Assembly: GCA_963602445.1 (NCBI GenBank)
Contig: CAVCIY010000090.1
Span: 1-18,343 of the forward strand
DNA from: Alangreenwoodia sp963602445
GTDB taxonomy: Bacteria; Bacillota; Clostridia; Peptostreptococcales; Anaerovoracaceae
DNA: 18,343 bases
Reading direction: 5' to 3'
Shown: positions 6,659 through 16,526 of the stretch, in pieces
How positions within the stretch are numbered: the stretch's first letter is position 1
Layout: the number at the start of each line of letters is the position of its first letter
Made by a program: the position numbers and the translations under genes
Notes under the pieces: generated by a model
The model's database searches: none
Seen by the model: the letters and a program-made list of their open reading frames with translations, nothing else
What the model was told of the DNA's origin: nothing

Positions 6659-6808
6659 CGAATACCGATTTTTGGCATTTCCGCTTTTCCGGCATTATTA
6701 TATACTGCCTTATTCTGCCGGTCAAGAACGTTTATATTACAGATTTAAATAAAATATGATTCCTGAAGTGTAAAAATACGATTGAGGTGTGAAAATGCAA
6801 TTTTGCAC

Positions 6809-6858
6809 AAAAAAAACGCACACCGGCTTGATAAATTGAATTATCAAGCCGGTGTGCG
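6809..6858 (-). terminator. Intrinsic terminator of the SLH protein gene
   Basis: An 18-bp perfect stem (6817-6834 with 6841-6858) encloses a 6-nt loop. On the minus strand it is followed by eight T residues (6816-6809), an ideal terminator for the giant gene ending at 6970. On the plus strand ATTTT follows, so it may also work in the other direction. It separates the SLH gene from the DUF1002 gene. Confidence 0.93.
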
Positions 6859-6865
6859 ATTTTAA

Positions 6866-6950
6866 CGCGCCGAGGCCGCTTCGGTCCGCGCCGGGCTGTT
6901 TTTAGCTCTGCGCCGGGGCTTCTCAGCTCTGTGCCGAGGCCGCCCCTCGG
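6866..6950. repeat. GC-rich degenerate repeat, four units of about 21-23 bp
   Basis: Units at 6866, 6887, 6910 and 6931 share a start like GCGCCGAGGC or GCGCCGGGGCT, and the middle two end in AGCTCT. The array sits between the stop codon of the SLH gene and its terminator, so it would be part of the mRNA 3' region. Confidence 0.65.
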
Positions 6951-6969
6951 AGCGATTCATTTAATTTGC

Positions 6970-9900
6970 TTATTTTTCGCAGCGCCAGAGGAAGGTTACG
7001 ATTTGTGCACGGCTGCATGTCGCGTCAGGGCTGAATGTCGTCTCGCTCGTGCCGTTTGTGATGCCTTCCTTTACTGCCCAGAGAACTGCGTCTGAATAGT
7101 AGGCGTCGGTGCTCACATCGGTGAATGAGTTCTCCGTACCTGCTGCCGGGCATTTTTCGGAGCGCCAGAGGAAGGTTACGATCTGTGCGCGGCTGCATGT
7201 CGCGTCAGGGCTGAATGTCGTCTCGCTCGTTCCCTTGGCGATGCCGTTTTCGACTGCCCAGAGGACTGCGTCATGATAATAGCTTCCGCTCGCAACGTCC
7301 GCAAACGGCATCTTATCAGTCTCAGGCTTCGGACTTCCGGCCGCTCTCCAGAGGAATGTCACTGCCTGTGCTCTGGTGCAGAGGCCGTCCGGTGAGAAGT
7401 GCGCAGCGTCCGTACCTGTGGTAACGCCGTTTTCCACTGCCCAGTTGACTGCGTCGCGGTAGTAGGCGTCATCCGGAACGTCCACAAAGGTGTAATAATC
7501 GTACTTATCCTTACTGCTGTCTGTATTGGCTTCACCGCCTTGCGAAATTTTGTTTTCCACAGTCAGAACATACGTCTTTTCGGCATCTCCGGCAGTCACA
7601 TGAACGGTGATCGTATTTGTGCCGGACGCAAGCTTCACATTTTCACTCAGGGCATTGGAGCCATCGGAGAATGTGCCGTTGTTTGCGCTGACTGCGGCTT
7701 TGGCTGCCGTGCTGTTTGTTCCGGCGAGAACAGCGGTACCTGTCAGATTGGTAGTATTTACACTTGCCTCATATTGTTTCGTCTGTTCATTATAAACGAA
7801 GCTGTCGAGCGTAATGCCCGGAATATTTGAGAATGTCAGTGACGAAAGTGTTGCGTCGTCTTCATCCTTTGTCATATCGGTGTAGCTTACGTTTACAGAC
7901 GCGCCCTTCTTATCGAAGTTGAATGTCAGCGTCTTCTTTTCCTCGCCCTTCAGTGTCAGAAGACCGTCGTCTGAAGTGTAGCTCTGCTGCTGCTCAAGAA
8001 CATTTCCATTCTTATCCAAGAGCGTGGCGATCACATTGCCTGAAGTTGTCTTCGAAAGATGCGCATTCTGGATAGAGACAGTAGCTGTCGAGGAGTTTTT
8101 CTCACTCGTCAGAGTGCTTGTGATGATAGCGTCTTCACCGGTACGTGCAGCGAGATTGTCTGCCGATACTGTGGTGATGTTGTTGCTGTCTTCAAGTTCT
8201 TGCTGAACCGCGCCGTCCTTATCTACCAGTTCAGCCTTAACGTAAATCGTAAGTCCGTTGTCCGGCAGCTCTTCCGTCTTCTTCTCATTTTGCTTAAGAT
8301 AGTCATTTACATCGAATGTGACCTGCGTGCTGTATCCGCCTGCGTCAATCATGGCGAGGTCGGAGTCGGAGCTTATCGTAACAGGATCTACTCCCGGAAG
8401 CTCGCTTTCACAAGTAGAATCCGTGTAGAAACCGAGGCGGACCTCATAATCTGAACCGTAAAGCGGAATGTCAAGTGAATTTCCGAGTGATGTCTGAATG
8501 ACGCGTTCACCGTCTTCTTCCTTGACAATCTTAGCTTCGGTGATCCTCAGATCAGGCAGATTCAAGAGTATCGAACCCTTTGCGGTATCAGACGCGCCGC
8601 CTTCAAATGAAGCCGAAACGGTATAATCCGGATTTTCCAACGTCTTGCCTGCAGGTATATCGTAGTCGGCATAAATCTGAGCACTCTTGCCCGGCAAGAT
8701 ATTCAGATCTTCAAAGCTTGTCTTTGTTCCGTTGATATTGATATTCAGGTCTTTGACTGTATCTGTGCCGTTGTTTTCGACTTCGAAATAAATCTGAGTC
8801 GATGAGCCCGGACTTACGGTGTCATATTCGGCCAAAACTGCCTCGACAGAGACGCTGTCAGTATATTTTGTCGACTCTGTTTCGAGCTCACTGCTCTGTG
8901 CAGGGACGGTAATAGTTGCTTCTTTGCCGTCAGACAGTGTTACGTTCTTTTCCACTGTCTTGCCATTTTTGCCGTAGGTCGTGCCAAGGATGACTGTTTT
9001 GATCGAATCACCGTTTTCGCCGTCTGCATATGCATCAAAGTGGTCGATGAGTGTGTTTTCTTCCATTTCTGTAACATCAAGATCGCCTGTGATGCTGTAC
9101 GAATTTTCATTTTTGTAGAACTTAACGCTCTTTAGAACGTCTTTTTCAACATAATCAGACCCTGTTGAGGAAGACTCGCTATCCATATCATCATCAAATG
9201 TATCCTCTGAGATCGTTGATTTGTCGCGTTCAACCCAGACGATAGAAAGATTGTCGATGGTGTCCGCATTCTTGGTGAAACGGAAGTTCGATGTGATATC
9301 TACGTCGTACTCGTCGCTTACCTTGCTGATAGAGTCAGGTATCTCAAGCGTAGGAACACCTGAGCCGTCGAATGACATCAGACGAATGTCTGAGAGATCA
9401 TCCGTAGTATCCTCGGAGCTTGTGGTGCCGCCGTCGAGAACAGTATCGTCATCGACTGAAACTGTCTGCTGCGTATACCAACCGAGCACGAAACGATCAT
9501 TTCCGTCAATCTTCACTGCTGTGATCTGAGGATTTTCGTCGAGATATGCGTCGTTCGTTGCGACTACACTACGTGTAACTTTGCCTGTCTTAAGATCTAC
9601 AACTGCGTAAGCAATCTCGCGATCGGTCAGAGTGGAGCTGTCCTCATCCTTATCAAGTGTGTAAACTATTGCGGCTGTGTTGCCGTCAGGCAGGATAGCT
9701 GCATTGAGTGCCTTTACGCTGCCCGATGTTCCGTTATACAGTGTAACAGGCTCATCACTCCAAGATTTTCCGTCCCAGATCTTAAATACGATATTGTCTT
9801 TCTGGTCAAATTCCGTAAGTGTATCTATGCTGCCCGAAGCGGTGCTTCGCCATGCTGCGATTGCCTTGCCGTTTGCGGCTGCTGTTACAGGCGAAAGATC

Positions 9901-12900
9901 TGCTTCATAGTTGTCGCTCAGGCGCGTAGTTGTCCAATCCTTGCCGTCATATACCGAAGTGTAGACTTCAGTGCTGTTGAGTACATTCAACTGGTCCTCT
10001 GTAGTGACTACGTCGCCGGCTTCTGCGTCGATATCCTTTGTCTGACGTGTCCAAGCCGCAACCGCGAAGTCCTTGTCGCCTGATACGGTAGCCAGGCTGT
10101 CGCCGTAGCCGGCAGAATCTTCGTCTGCATCAGGAATTTCTGTATCTGAACCGTAGTCGCCTGAGAGTATTCCGCGCTTAGCATATACAACGTGAGGCTG
10201 ATTCGTCTTCGAATCAACTGCAAGAGATACTCTCAGGCTGCCGTCGTCTGAAACTATCGGGTTTGCATATGCATAATCACCATTGGAATCAGAGCCTGTA
10301 TCTTCCAGTGTCGGCGCGAGGTTATATGAAACCACCTGCGTGTCTCCTTCGCTCATCAGGCTCGCCGAGCCGCTGTCTATCATCTCACTTATCTGTTTCT
10401 GATATGCCGCTTGGTTTGCTTTCCATTTGCTGTCTATTACATTCCAGTCACCGAATTTTTTATTTAACAACTCATTGCCTTTGCCGTCGAAGTTGAAGGA
10501 GTAGAGTGACCGCTCATAACTGAATGCCAGGAATCTCGCGACGACCTCAATGCCGAGCACGCCGTTTAAACGAAGTGCCGAGGCGTTGAGTAAGTCAGTC
10601 GTGCCGTTGTCCGCGGCATTGTGACGATGGGTCTCGGCACCCGACAGGTACGGACGCCGCAGCCACTCAAAGGTCAAATCAGCATTCGCTTGCCCGTAAA
10701 TACCTACTTTCAACGCCACAACCGAGTAGTCGATGCCGACGCCTCCAAACGCGCCCACATAGAAGTACAGCCGCAGCTGTGTCAGCCAGTCGTTGCCTGT
10801 TTGCAATGTGCCGGTTGGATCGGAATCCTCTGTATAATTTACGCTGAGTGCTTCTGTGGTAACCTCTGCGGTACCGCCAACCTTGATCGAGAAAGTCAGA
10901 GGAATATATCCTGCCATGACATTCCACAGCCATGTGCAGTTTACTCCGCCGCCGAGGTCAAACTTGCCTGAAAGAACATTTATCTCCCAGCCTGTCAACT
11001 GGTCGTATGTAATCTCGCACTCCATATATCCTCCGACCTGGTAGTCGAAGTCGATGATTCCCTGGTGGTTCGTTACCTTCTTATAGTCGTCAGCATTCAG
11101 CTTCGCCCATTTTTCCTGTGAATATATCTTCGTGAAGCGCAGCATGTCACGCATTCTGAACGGCCATTTATACCATCTGGAATCTCCCGTTTCGGATGTC
11201 GCATACACGCCGGTAACCTGTCCGTCATACCCCTGCATGGTGCCGAAGTTCATCTGCATAAGTCCGATAAAGCGGGTAGGACTTTCTGTCGGCGCAATCT
11301 GAATGTTTATCGTTTTTTGCTTTTCCTGATTGTCGTAGTCCTCTGAAGCGAAAAGCTTGAGGACTGTGCCGATGATCTGATCGTTTTTGGTCGACGCAGG
11401 AAAATCGGCAAACGGATCTGCGCTCATATCAAGCTTTGTATTTTCCTTTATTGCCAGAACCTGGGTCGTCACACCCTCATCGTCTTCAATCGTCTGTGCG
11501 CCTATCATATTGCTCAGGCGGAAAGGAAGCTTTTCCTGACGTGTCAGAGACGTGCCGTCGCGATAATATTCGAGCACGAGTCCTGACTCCTCGCCTGTGT
11601 CAAGAAGGCCTTCCATCGAGCTCTCGTTGAGTGTCACCGTATAATCGGTTATGACGCAGTCGGAGAAAGGATAAGACGTGTTTGTCATCGTATAATTGCC
11701 TGCGTCGGAGCATACCGGCAGGTTTGAATCTGCCAGATAGAGCTGAACCTTGTTCTTCGGATTGTCGGTCTTTTTGTCGCCCCACCACATAACAGTTGTA
11801 TTTAACTCTGCCTCCGGAAGGCTTGCTCCCGGGCCGATGGTGTCGGTGTAATCGAGAAGTGATGTCGATGTGCCGTACTCAGGATACTCAATTGTCTGTT
11901 CGGCGATAAACGGATGCTCACCGCTCTCCGCATTTTTGCGGAAATTCACGACAGCGTCACCGCTGCATACATATGCCGCTTCATTTATCGTGGCGTCAAC
12001 CGTTACAAAGACAGGATAATAGTCGTCCTTGCCGCTCTCGGAAATCTCAAATACATATGAAACACTGTCGTCAGCGCTTACAGCATTGTCGTCCAGATCC
12101 CACTGTGTCTGATCCATAGCGACCTCAAGCTTGCCGTCACTGCCGAGGTTTACGGTAGTGTCCTCATATCCTTTTTTGTTTGCAGTATCGCTGTTCAGAC
12201 CAAAATATGCATTCTTCTTATATTCGCCGTTTATATAAACGCCGCCGCGGAAATCGACTTTGCCGGTATATGGCGTGCCGTCCGGGTTTTTCAGGTAAAG
12301 ATATGCATATGCCGCGCGGCGCAGGCGGAGATTGTTGCAAGGATAGCGCTCGAGCTGTGTCCAGTCGCCTTCGCCGCTTTCCAGATTTTCCAGATGATAT
12401 GTGCCGGTATAGATATATCCGTCATCATCTGTAGTTTGGAAATAGACATCACTCGCAATGCCGTATTCGGCATAATATGCCGCAGCTCCCTTCTCGTCAG
12501 AGTAAGTGGTAACTGATTTTGTCTCGGTTTTGCCTGCATCTGTATATTTTTCGAATGTCAGCTTCGTCTTTGCCTGCGGATATGTCTGGAACAGATAGAG
12601 ATGATCCGCAAGAGTCTCAACCTTCACGTCAAGACTGTCCTGCATGCCCGCGAGCTTATGCTTTACGGTGATAGTAGCAGTTCCTTCACTTTCTCCGGAA
12701 ATACCAAACTCCTCTGTCGGACGATAAGATGTGTAGCAAACATTTTCAATATTCTCGTAGGCGCTGTTTACCTGGTAATTTACCGAGGCAACACTGCTGT
12801 CACTGGAGCTCCAGACGAGCTGATCAGAAAGTTCACTCCATGCATATTCGCCATAGTTTGCGGAGATGACATTTTTAAGATAAATGTCACGTTTCAGTGC

Positions 12901-15900
12901 CAGAATCTCATCCTGAGACATAGAAGAAATCTTCTCGCGATTTGACATAGTGAGAGTTCCGTCTGACTTTGCTCCGTCTACCATGATCTTCAAAGTGTCG
13001 GCGTCGTAGACATACAGCAGGAAGGAATCGTAGCTCCATGTGCTGTCTTCGCCGTTTCTTGCCTGCACCGTAACGGTATAGACCTGACGGTAACCGGTCG
13101 AGTCGCTCGAGTCGGCTGTAAATGCCGGAATATTCAGTGTGTAGCTTCCGCTATTGTCGGATGAATTCACAACCGTGGTATCATCCCTTGTAATCTTGAG
13201 ATTAAAGCAATCGCCGCTCTGTGCACGGTCAAAATTGCTTATGCTCCATGTGATTGGCACTGAACCCACCGAGTCAAGGACATAGTAGCTGTCCAGCTCT
13301 CCAAGCTTTATCTCTGCCGGTGTAGCATTTATGCGGATGGTCGCTGTGTCCTTATATGTTTTCTTGGCGGAGGCGGCCGAAACAGTTAAAGTCAGAGTGT
13401 TTGAGCCGCTTGTGTAATCATACTTGAGATCGTCGCCCGGGATGGTGATGCTTGTGTTGGCTGTCTCATATGTCTTTGTTTCGTCTTTCCGCTCAACTGT
13501 GATGGTAAATTTCTCTGTCTCTATATTGCTGCTCCAATAGAGTGCCAGGCTCTGGCCGTCCTCTACATAAATATCATTAAACGGAAGCGTCAGGAACGGA
13601 GCACCGTCGCCGTTAAAACTCAGAGTGTCGCCGGTCCTGTCGGAATCCTCCGGACCGTCGTCTCCCTGTACGTAAATGCTGTAGGTGGCAGTAACTGTTG
13701 CGGACTTTCCGTCCTTTCCGCCGTTGCGTGCTGTGAGTGTAATCTTTGCCTCACCTGTTTTGCCTGTCGGAACGATCGTAAATTCACTGCCGTTTTTCAC
13801 AACCTGTGCGACTTCTGTATTGCTAGACTCCCAGACGAAGTCCGCCTCACTCTCATCGCTGTCGCCCTTCACGGTTGTCTTTGTCTCATCCCCGTAGGTG
13901 TAGGTGCCGTCGTCAAGGCTGAAGGACGCTTTGATAGTCGGAGTGTCTTCACCGATCATGATCACAGGATCTGTCTTGTCTTCAAATGTATATTTCGTGC
14001 CTGTAGCGGTGAGAATATCGAGCTTTGCCGTGATATTGTCTTTGGTAATATATGTCACGCCTGCCTCGGTGACAACCACATATCTGCCGACAACAACAGA
14101 GTCGTCAAGCATCAGTTCAATGACATGATTTTTCTCTTCATCATCAGTATTCTTCGTGATCGGAATGCTTGCCGTAAGTGTCTGGCCGGTGATCGTATCG
14201 CTTGAAGATGTGAGATCGTAAGTCGTGCCATTATAATAAGCCTTCAGACTCTTTGACTTAAATCCGCCATTTTCTATCGATTCCATATCGCCGGAAAGCC
14301 ATGTGGTCAGCTTCGAATCGTCGCTGATCTGTACCTGTACGTTCAGAGCGTCGCCCGCATCGGAAAGCTGCGCCAAAATACCCGTGACTGCGGCAGACTT
14401 GAGAGGTGTCTGCAAGCTCACACCCGTGAAACTCTTCGGTGTGTCATATGTTTCGGAAACTTTATTGCCGCTCGTATCCTCGGCGCTGATTCCTGAAACA
14501 AAAATGGCTGCGTCATCTGTGGTCTGCACTTCGTATGGGAAAGTGAGGATGTTGCTGTAACCGCTTTCTCCGTCCTCGGAGGTCTCAGCCGCGGAGAGCT
14601 CGGAACCGTTTGTAAGCGTAAGCTTTGCGCTCTCAGCCGATACAGGTTCGGAGAATGTCACTGTCACCGGCACTACCTGTCCCGGATAATAAGTTGCGCT
14701 CGGCGCCGAGACGCTTTCTATCGCAGGATTTGTCTTATCAGTCAGGGTGAGCTTGACCGTCAGCGGACGGTAAGCTCTGTAATTGAACTTATATTTGCTG
14801 CTTTCCTTGTAGGCCTGGACCATCGGAAAAGCACCGCTGATTGTCCATTTTGTACCGATAGTTTCCGGCGTAAGAGATGCGCTTTTGTTGTCCTCTTTGC
14901 TGGTTGCGTCCGGTTCTGTTAATGTATCACCATGTGTATAACCGCTTATGCCTTCAATAGGATATCCGCATTCCAGAGAAACGATCTCCTGCGAAGAGTT
15001 GTTTACAACTTTCATCAAAGCGTACCCGAAATAAGCTCCTGATACTATGTTTTGATCGGTGATTTTGAAATCAGTCTTCCATGAGTCAGTAGAACGAGTC
15101 TCTGTCTCATTTGGTATCAGCGTCGTTGAACCGGAGATTTCTACACTACTCGGCAGCTTCCAGTTCAGTGCGTTGCCCGCCGAGTCTGTCATACTTGAAA
15201 AATTCAGAGTCGTATCAAATGCATACTCACTCATGTTCAAATTCATGTCATCAGCAATACTGTCTTTGTCAACTCCTTCTTTTGCCAGTGTGCGGGTAAT
15301 CGTCTGCACACCTGTCGGCATAGCTGAAGTGTTTACTGTAGCAGAGAGATCTGCCTTGACGCTCATCGCCTCGCTGCCGTTTGAAAAGAGTGCGTTCTTT
15401 ATACCGTCAAGCTTGAGATAGCATACCGGCTTCGCAGAACTGTGCAGATTGCTTTTATCGCCAAGCGTAACAGTAATAGTTCCACTCGCTGTACCGTCTT
15501 CACCTGCTGTCAGGCTGACTGTGCCCGAAGTAGTGCCGCTGACTGTGCGGTCGGCAGAAAGCGCTGTCCAGTCGAAGCTGACCTTCTGGTCCTTTGCCGC
15601 ACCTTTCAGAGAGACAGCAAAGGTTGCCTCAGTGTCGGTCTCGGCAGAAAGGCTCACGCTCACGCGCGCCGAGTGCTTTACGCCTGAGGATCCCACAGGT
15701 GTGTCGCTCGATGAACCGTCTTCACCGGTATCTCCGAAATTAGAGATTTCTATGCCTTTCTCGTTTATCTGTGAGGTAAGACTTTCCAAGCTCTGCAGCT
15801 GTGCCTCGCTCCACTCCTGTGTATCAAAGTAAGTCTCCTGGAGATAAGAAAGGTAATCCTCTATCTGAATAATGGTATCCAGATTGCCCAGAGTGATCGC

Positions 15901-16236
15901 ATTGCCGTCCACAAAGACGATTTTGTCTGAGTCGTAGTCTCCTTCCAGTACCTCGCGCAACTCGTCAACCGTGATATTCTTTCCGTCCATTGTGACAGTC
16001 CATGAATCCACGGGATTGCCGTCGTCGTCGAGCAGATTATACTTCTGCAGTGTAGAATAGTAGGTCTTTGCCTCATCCTCGCTGCCCACTACCTGCTCGA
16101 GTGCTGACAAGATCTCTTCATTATATCCGGGATCATTGTCCATCACCGACGCAAAAGCCTGCGCCGGCACAAGGGTGAAAACCATCACCAGCGTCAGCAG
16201 TGCCGCGCACATCTTCCTTGCGATTTTTTTTCTCAT
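6970..16236 (-). CDS. Giant SLH-anchored multidomain surface protein (3088 residues)
   Basis: A signal peptide covers residues 1-29 (MRKK basic start, hydrophobic core, AFA cleavage site). Residues about 500-610 form an Ig-like module with the VTVTFSEPV motif; about 760-855 resemble a Big_2-type Ig domain; another Ig-like stretch with WSSSDSSVASV lies near 1150. Residues about 1200-1980 are mostly unassigned, including a glycine- and aromatic-rich beta region at about 1760-1930. Residues about 2000-2400 carry recurring blade-like motifs (VAAWTR, IAAWRST, VFKIWDGKSW, VLGWYTQQ), suggesting a beta-propeller. A CARDB-like domain (about 2465-2560, FEVENNGTDTV) and a cadherin-like beta-sandwich (about 2798-2893, ending YVLTVEN) precede three SLH domains (about 2913-3088) that would bind secondary wall polymer. 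Start: ATG 16236 has GGAGG nine bases upstream. It is probably an adhesin or S-layer-associated protein; no catalytic motif was recognised. Transcription appears monocistronic, closed by the terminator at 6809-6858. Confidence 0.9.
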   Translation of the reverse strand: MRKKIARKMCAALLTLVMVFTLVPAQAFASVMDNDPGYNEEILSALEQVVGSEDEAKTYYSTLQKYNLLDDDGNPVDSWTVTMDGKNITVDELREVLEGDYDSDKIVFVDGNAITLGNLDTIIQIEDYLSYLQETYFDTQEWSEAQLQSLESLTSQINEKGIEISNFGDTGEDGSSSDTPVGSSGVKHSARVSVSLSAETDTEATFAVSLKGAAKDQKVSFDWTALSADRTVSGTTSGTVSLTAGEDGTASGTITVTLGDKSNLHSSAKPVCYLKLDGIKNALFSNGSEAMSVKADLSATVNTSAMPTGVQTITRTLAKEGVDKDSIADDMNLNMSEYAFDTTLNFSSMTDSAGNALNWKLPSSVEISGSTTLIPNETETRSTDSWKTDFKITDQNIVSGAYFGYALMKVVNNSSQEIVSLECGYPIEGISGYTHGDTLTEPDATSKEDNKSASLTPETIGTKWTISGAFPMVQAYKESSKYKFNYRAYRPLTVKLTLTDKTNPAIESVSAPSATYYPGQVVPVTVTFSEPVSAESAKLTLTNGSELSAAETSEDGESGYSNILTFPYEVQTTDDAAIFVSGISAEDTSGNKVSETYDTPKSFTGVSLQTPLKSAAVTGILAQLSDAGDALNVQVQISDDSKLTTWLSGDMESIENGGFKSKSLKAYYNGTTYDLTSSSDTITGQTLTASIPITKNTDDEEKNHVIELMLDDSVVVGRYVVVTEAGVTYITKDNITAKLDILTATGTKYTFEDKTDPVIMIGEDTPTIKASFSLDDGTYTYGDETKTTVKGDSDESEADFVWESSNTEVAQVVKNGSEFTIVPTGKTGEAKITLTARNGGKDGKSATVTATYSIYVQGDDGPEDSDRTGDTLSFNGDGAPFLTLPFNDIYVEDGQSLALYWSSNIETEKFTITVERKDETKTYETANTSITIPGDDLKYDYTSGSNTLTLTVSAASAKKTYKDTATIRINATPAEIKLGELDSYYVLDSVGSVPITWSISNFDRAQSGDCFNLKITRDDTTVVNSSDNSGSYTLNIPAFTADSSDSTGYRQVYTVTVQARNGEDSTWSYDSFLLYVYDADTLKIMVDGAKSDGTLTMSNREKISSMSQDEILALKRDIYLKNVISANYGEYAWSELSDQLVWSSSDSSVASVNYQVNSAYENIENVCYTSYRPTEEFGISGESEGTATITVKHKLAGMQDSLDVKVETLADHLYLFQTYPQAKTKLTFEKYTDAGKTETKSVTTYSDEKGAAAYYAEYGIASDVYFQTTDDDGYIYTGTYHLENLESGEGDWTQLERYPCNNLRLRRAAYAYLYLKNPDGTPYTGKVDFRGGVYINGEYKKNAYFGLNSDTANKKGYEDTTVNLGSDGKLEVAMDQTQWDLDDNAVSADDSVSYVFEISESGKDDYYPVFVTVDATINEAAYVCSGDAVVNFRKNAESGEHPFIAEQTIEYPEYGTSTSLLDYTDTIGPGASLPEAELNTTVMWWGDKKTDNPKNKVQLYLADSNLPVCSDAGNYTMTNTSYPFSDCVITDYTVTLNESSMEGLLDTGEESGLVLEYYRDGTSLTRQEKLPFRLSNMIGAQTIEDDEGVTTQVLAIKENTKLDMSADPFADFPASTKNDQIIGTVLKLFASEDYDNQEKQKTINIQIAPTESPTRFIGLMQMNFGTMQGYDGQVTGVYATSETGDSRWYKWPFRMRDMLRFTKIYSQEKWAKLNADDYKKVTNHQGIIDFDYQVGGYMECEITYDQLTGWEINVLSGKFDLGGGVNCTWLWNVMAGYIPLTFSIKVGGTAEVTTEALSVNYTEDSDPTGTLQTGNDWLTQLRLYFYVGAFGGVGIDYSVVALKVGIYGQANADLTFEWLRRPYLSGAETHRHNAADNGTTDLLNASALRLNGVLGIEVVARFLAFSYERSLYSFNFDGKGNELLNKKFGDWNVIDSKWKANQAAYQKQISEMIDSGSASLMSEGDTQVVSYNLAPTLEDTGSDSNGDYAYANPIVSDDGSLRVSLAVDSKTNQPHVVYAKRGILSGDYGSDTEIPDADEDSAGYGDSLATVSGDKDFAVAAWTRQTKDIDAEAGDVVTTEDQLNVLNSTEVYTSVYDGKDWTTTRLSDNYEADLSPVTAAANGKAIAAWRSTASGSIDTLTEFDQKDNIVFKIWDGKSWSDEPVTLYNGTSGSVKALNAAILPDGNTAAIVYTLDKDEDSSTLTDREIAYAVVDLKTGKVTRSVVATNDAYLDENPQITAVKIDGNDRFVLGWYTQQTVSVDDDTVLDGGTTSSEDTTDDLSDIRLMSFDGSGVPTLEIPDSISKVSDEYDVDITSNFRFTKNADTIDNLSIVWVERDKSTISEDTFDDDMDSESSSTGSDYVEKDVLKSVKFYKNENSYSITGDLDVTEMEENTLIDHFDAYADGENGDSIKTVILGTTYGKNGKTVEKNVTLSDGKEATITVPAQSSELETESTKYTDSVSVEAVLAEYDTVSPGSSTQIYFEVENNGTDTVKDLNININGTKTSFEDLNILPGKSAQIYADYDIPAGKTLENPDYTVSASFEGGASDTAKGSILLNLPDLRITEAKIVKEEDGERVIQTSLGNSLDIPLYGSDYEVRLGFYTDSTCESELPGVDPVTISSDSDLAMIDAGGYSTQVTFDVNDYLKQNEKKTEELPDNGLTIYVKAELVDKDGAVQQELEDSNNITTVSADNLAARTGEDAIITSTLTSEKNSSTATVSIQNAHLSKTTSGNVIATLLDKNGNVLEQQQSYTSDDGLLTLKGEEKKTLTFNFDKKGASVNVSYTDMTKDEDDATLSSLTFSNIPGITLDSFVYNEQTKQYEASVNTTNLTGTAVLAGTNSTAAKAAVSANNGTFSDGSNALSENVKLASGTNTITVHVTAGDAEKTYVLTVENKISQGGEANTDSSKDKYDYYTFVDVPDDAYYRDAVNWAVENGVTTGTDAAHFSPDGLCTRAQAVTFLWRAAGSPKPETDKMPFADVASGSYYHDAVLWAVENGIAKGTSETTFSPDATCSRAQIVTFLWRSEKCPAAGTENSFTDVSTDAYYSDAVLWAVKEGITNGTSETTFSPDATCSRAQIVTFLWRCEK
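6972..7230. repeat. Homogenised SLH2/SLH3 coding repeat
   Basis: Positions 6972-7050 and 7152-7230 match at 76 of 79 bases with an offset of exactly 180 bp (60 codons). They encode the GTSETTFSPD...CSRAQIVTFLWR halves of the last two SLH domains. The other halves of the same domains differ much more, so only the 3' halves were recently copied or converted. Confidence 0.9.
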
Positions 16237-16295
16237 TTTTGTAACACCTCCGAATTAAAAAACTTTCCCCCGCGCACCGGGCGATTCTCGCCTGC

Positions 16296-16361
16296 TGTGC
16301 AGTTGTTTCGAACCATGCGGTTTTTCTCTGCCGCGCAGTTGTTCCGCACCAAGCGGTTTTT
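16296..16361. repeat. About 36-bp direct repeat in the SLH gene leader
   Basis: Two copies share GCAGTTGTTyCGmACCAwGCGG followed by a T-run (about 16296-16325 and 16332-16361). They lie between the predicted promoter and the ribosome binding site of the SLH gene, so they would be in its untranslated leader. Confidence 0.8.
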
Positions 16362-16401
16362 TCCGTCACACACTAAATTTATCAACTTTCTTAAACAAAA
16401 A

Positions 16402-16452
16402 ATTATACTTTTTCACAACGATAAGCATAGCGCAAAAGAACGCAAATTGCAA
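16402..16452 (-). promoter_or_regulatory. Putative promoter region of the SLH protein gene
   Basis: On the minus strand TTGCAA (16452-16447) is followed after 17 bases by TATGCT (16429-16424). A perfect TATAAT lies further on (16407-16402) but without a good -35 at the right distance. An inverted repeat GCAAATT/AATTTGC (16442-16448 and 16458-16464) overlaps the -35 and could be an operator. Either start would give a leader of about 160-180 nt. This is a weak prediction by eye. Confidence 0.3.
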
Positions 16453-16526
16453 TTAAAAATTTGCACACGGCGCATAATTTTAAAACCCGGAAAACATAAT
16501 TCGGAATGTCAGGAAATAATTAGAAA

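Noticed and set aside
6411..6725. Minus- and plus-strand open frames across the 19-bp array (Gly/Phe/Lys/Cys-rich peptides)
   Set aside because: The period is not a multiple of three and several frames on both strands stay open merely because the repeat lacks stops.
12291..12539. Antisense open frames inside the giant SLH gene
   Set aside because: All are short, lack ribosome sites and family resemblance, and are expected by chance in a 9.3-kb gene with biased codon use.
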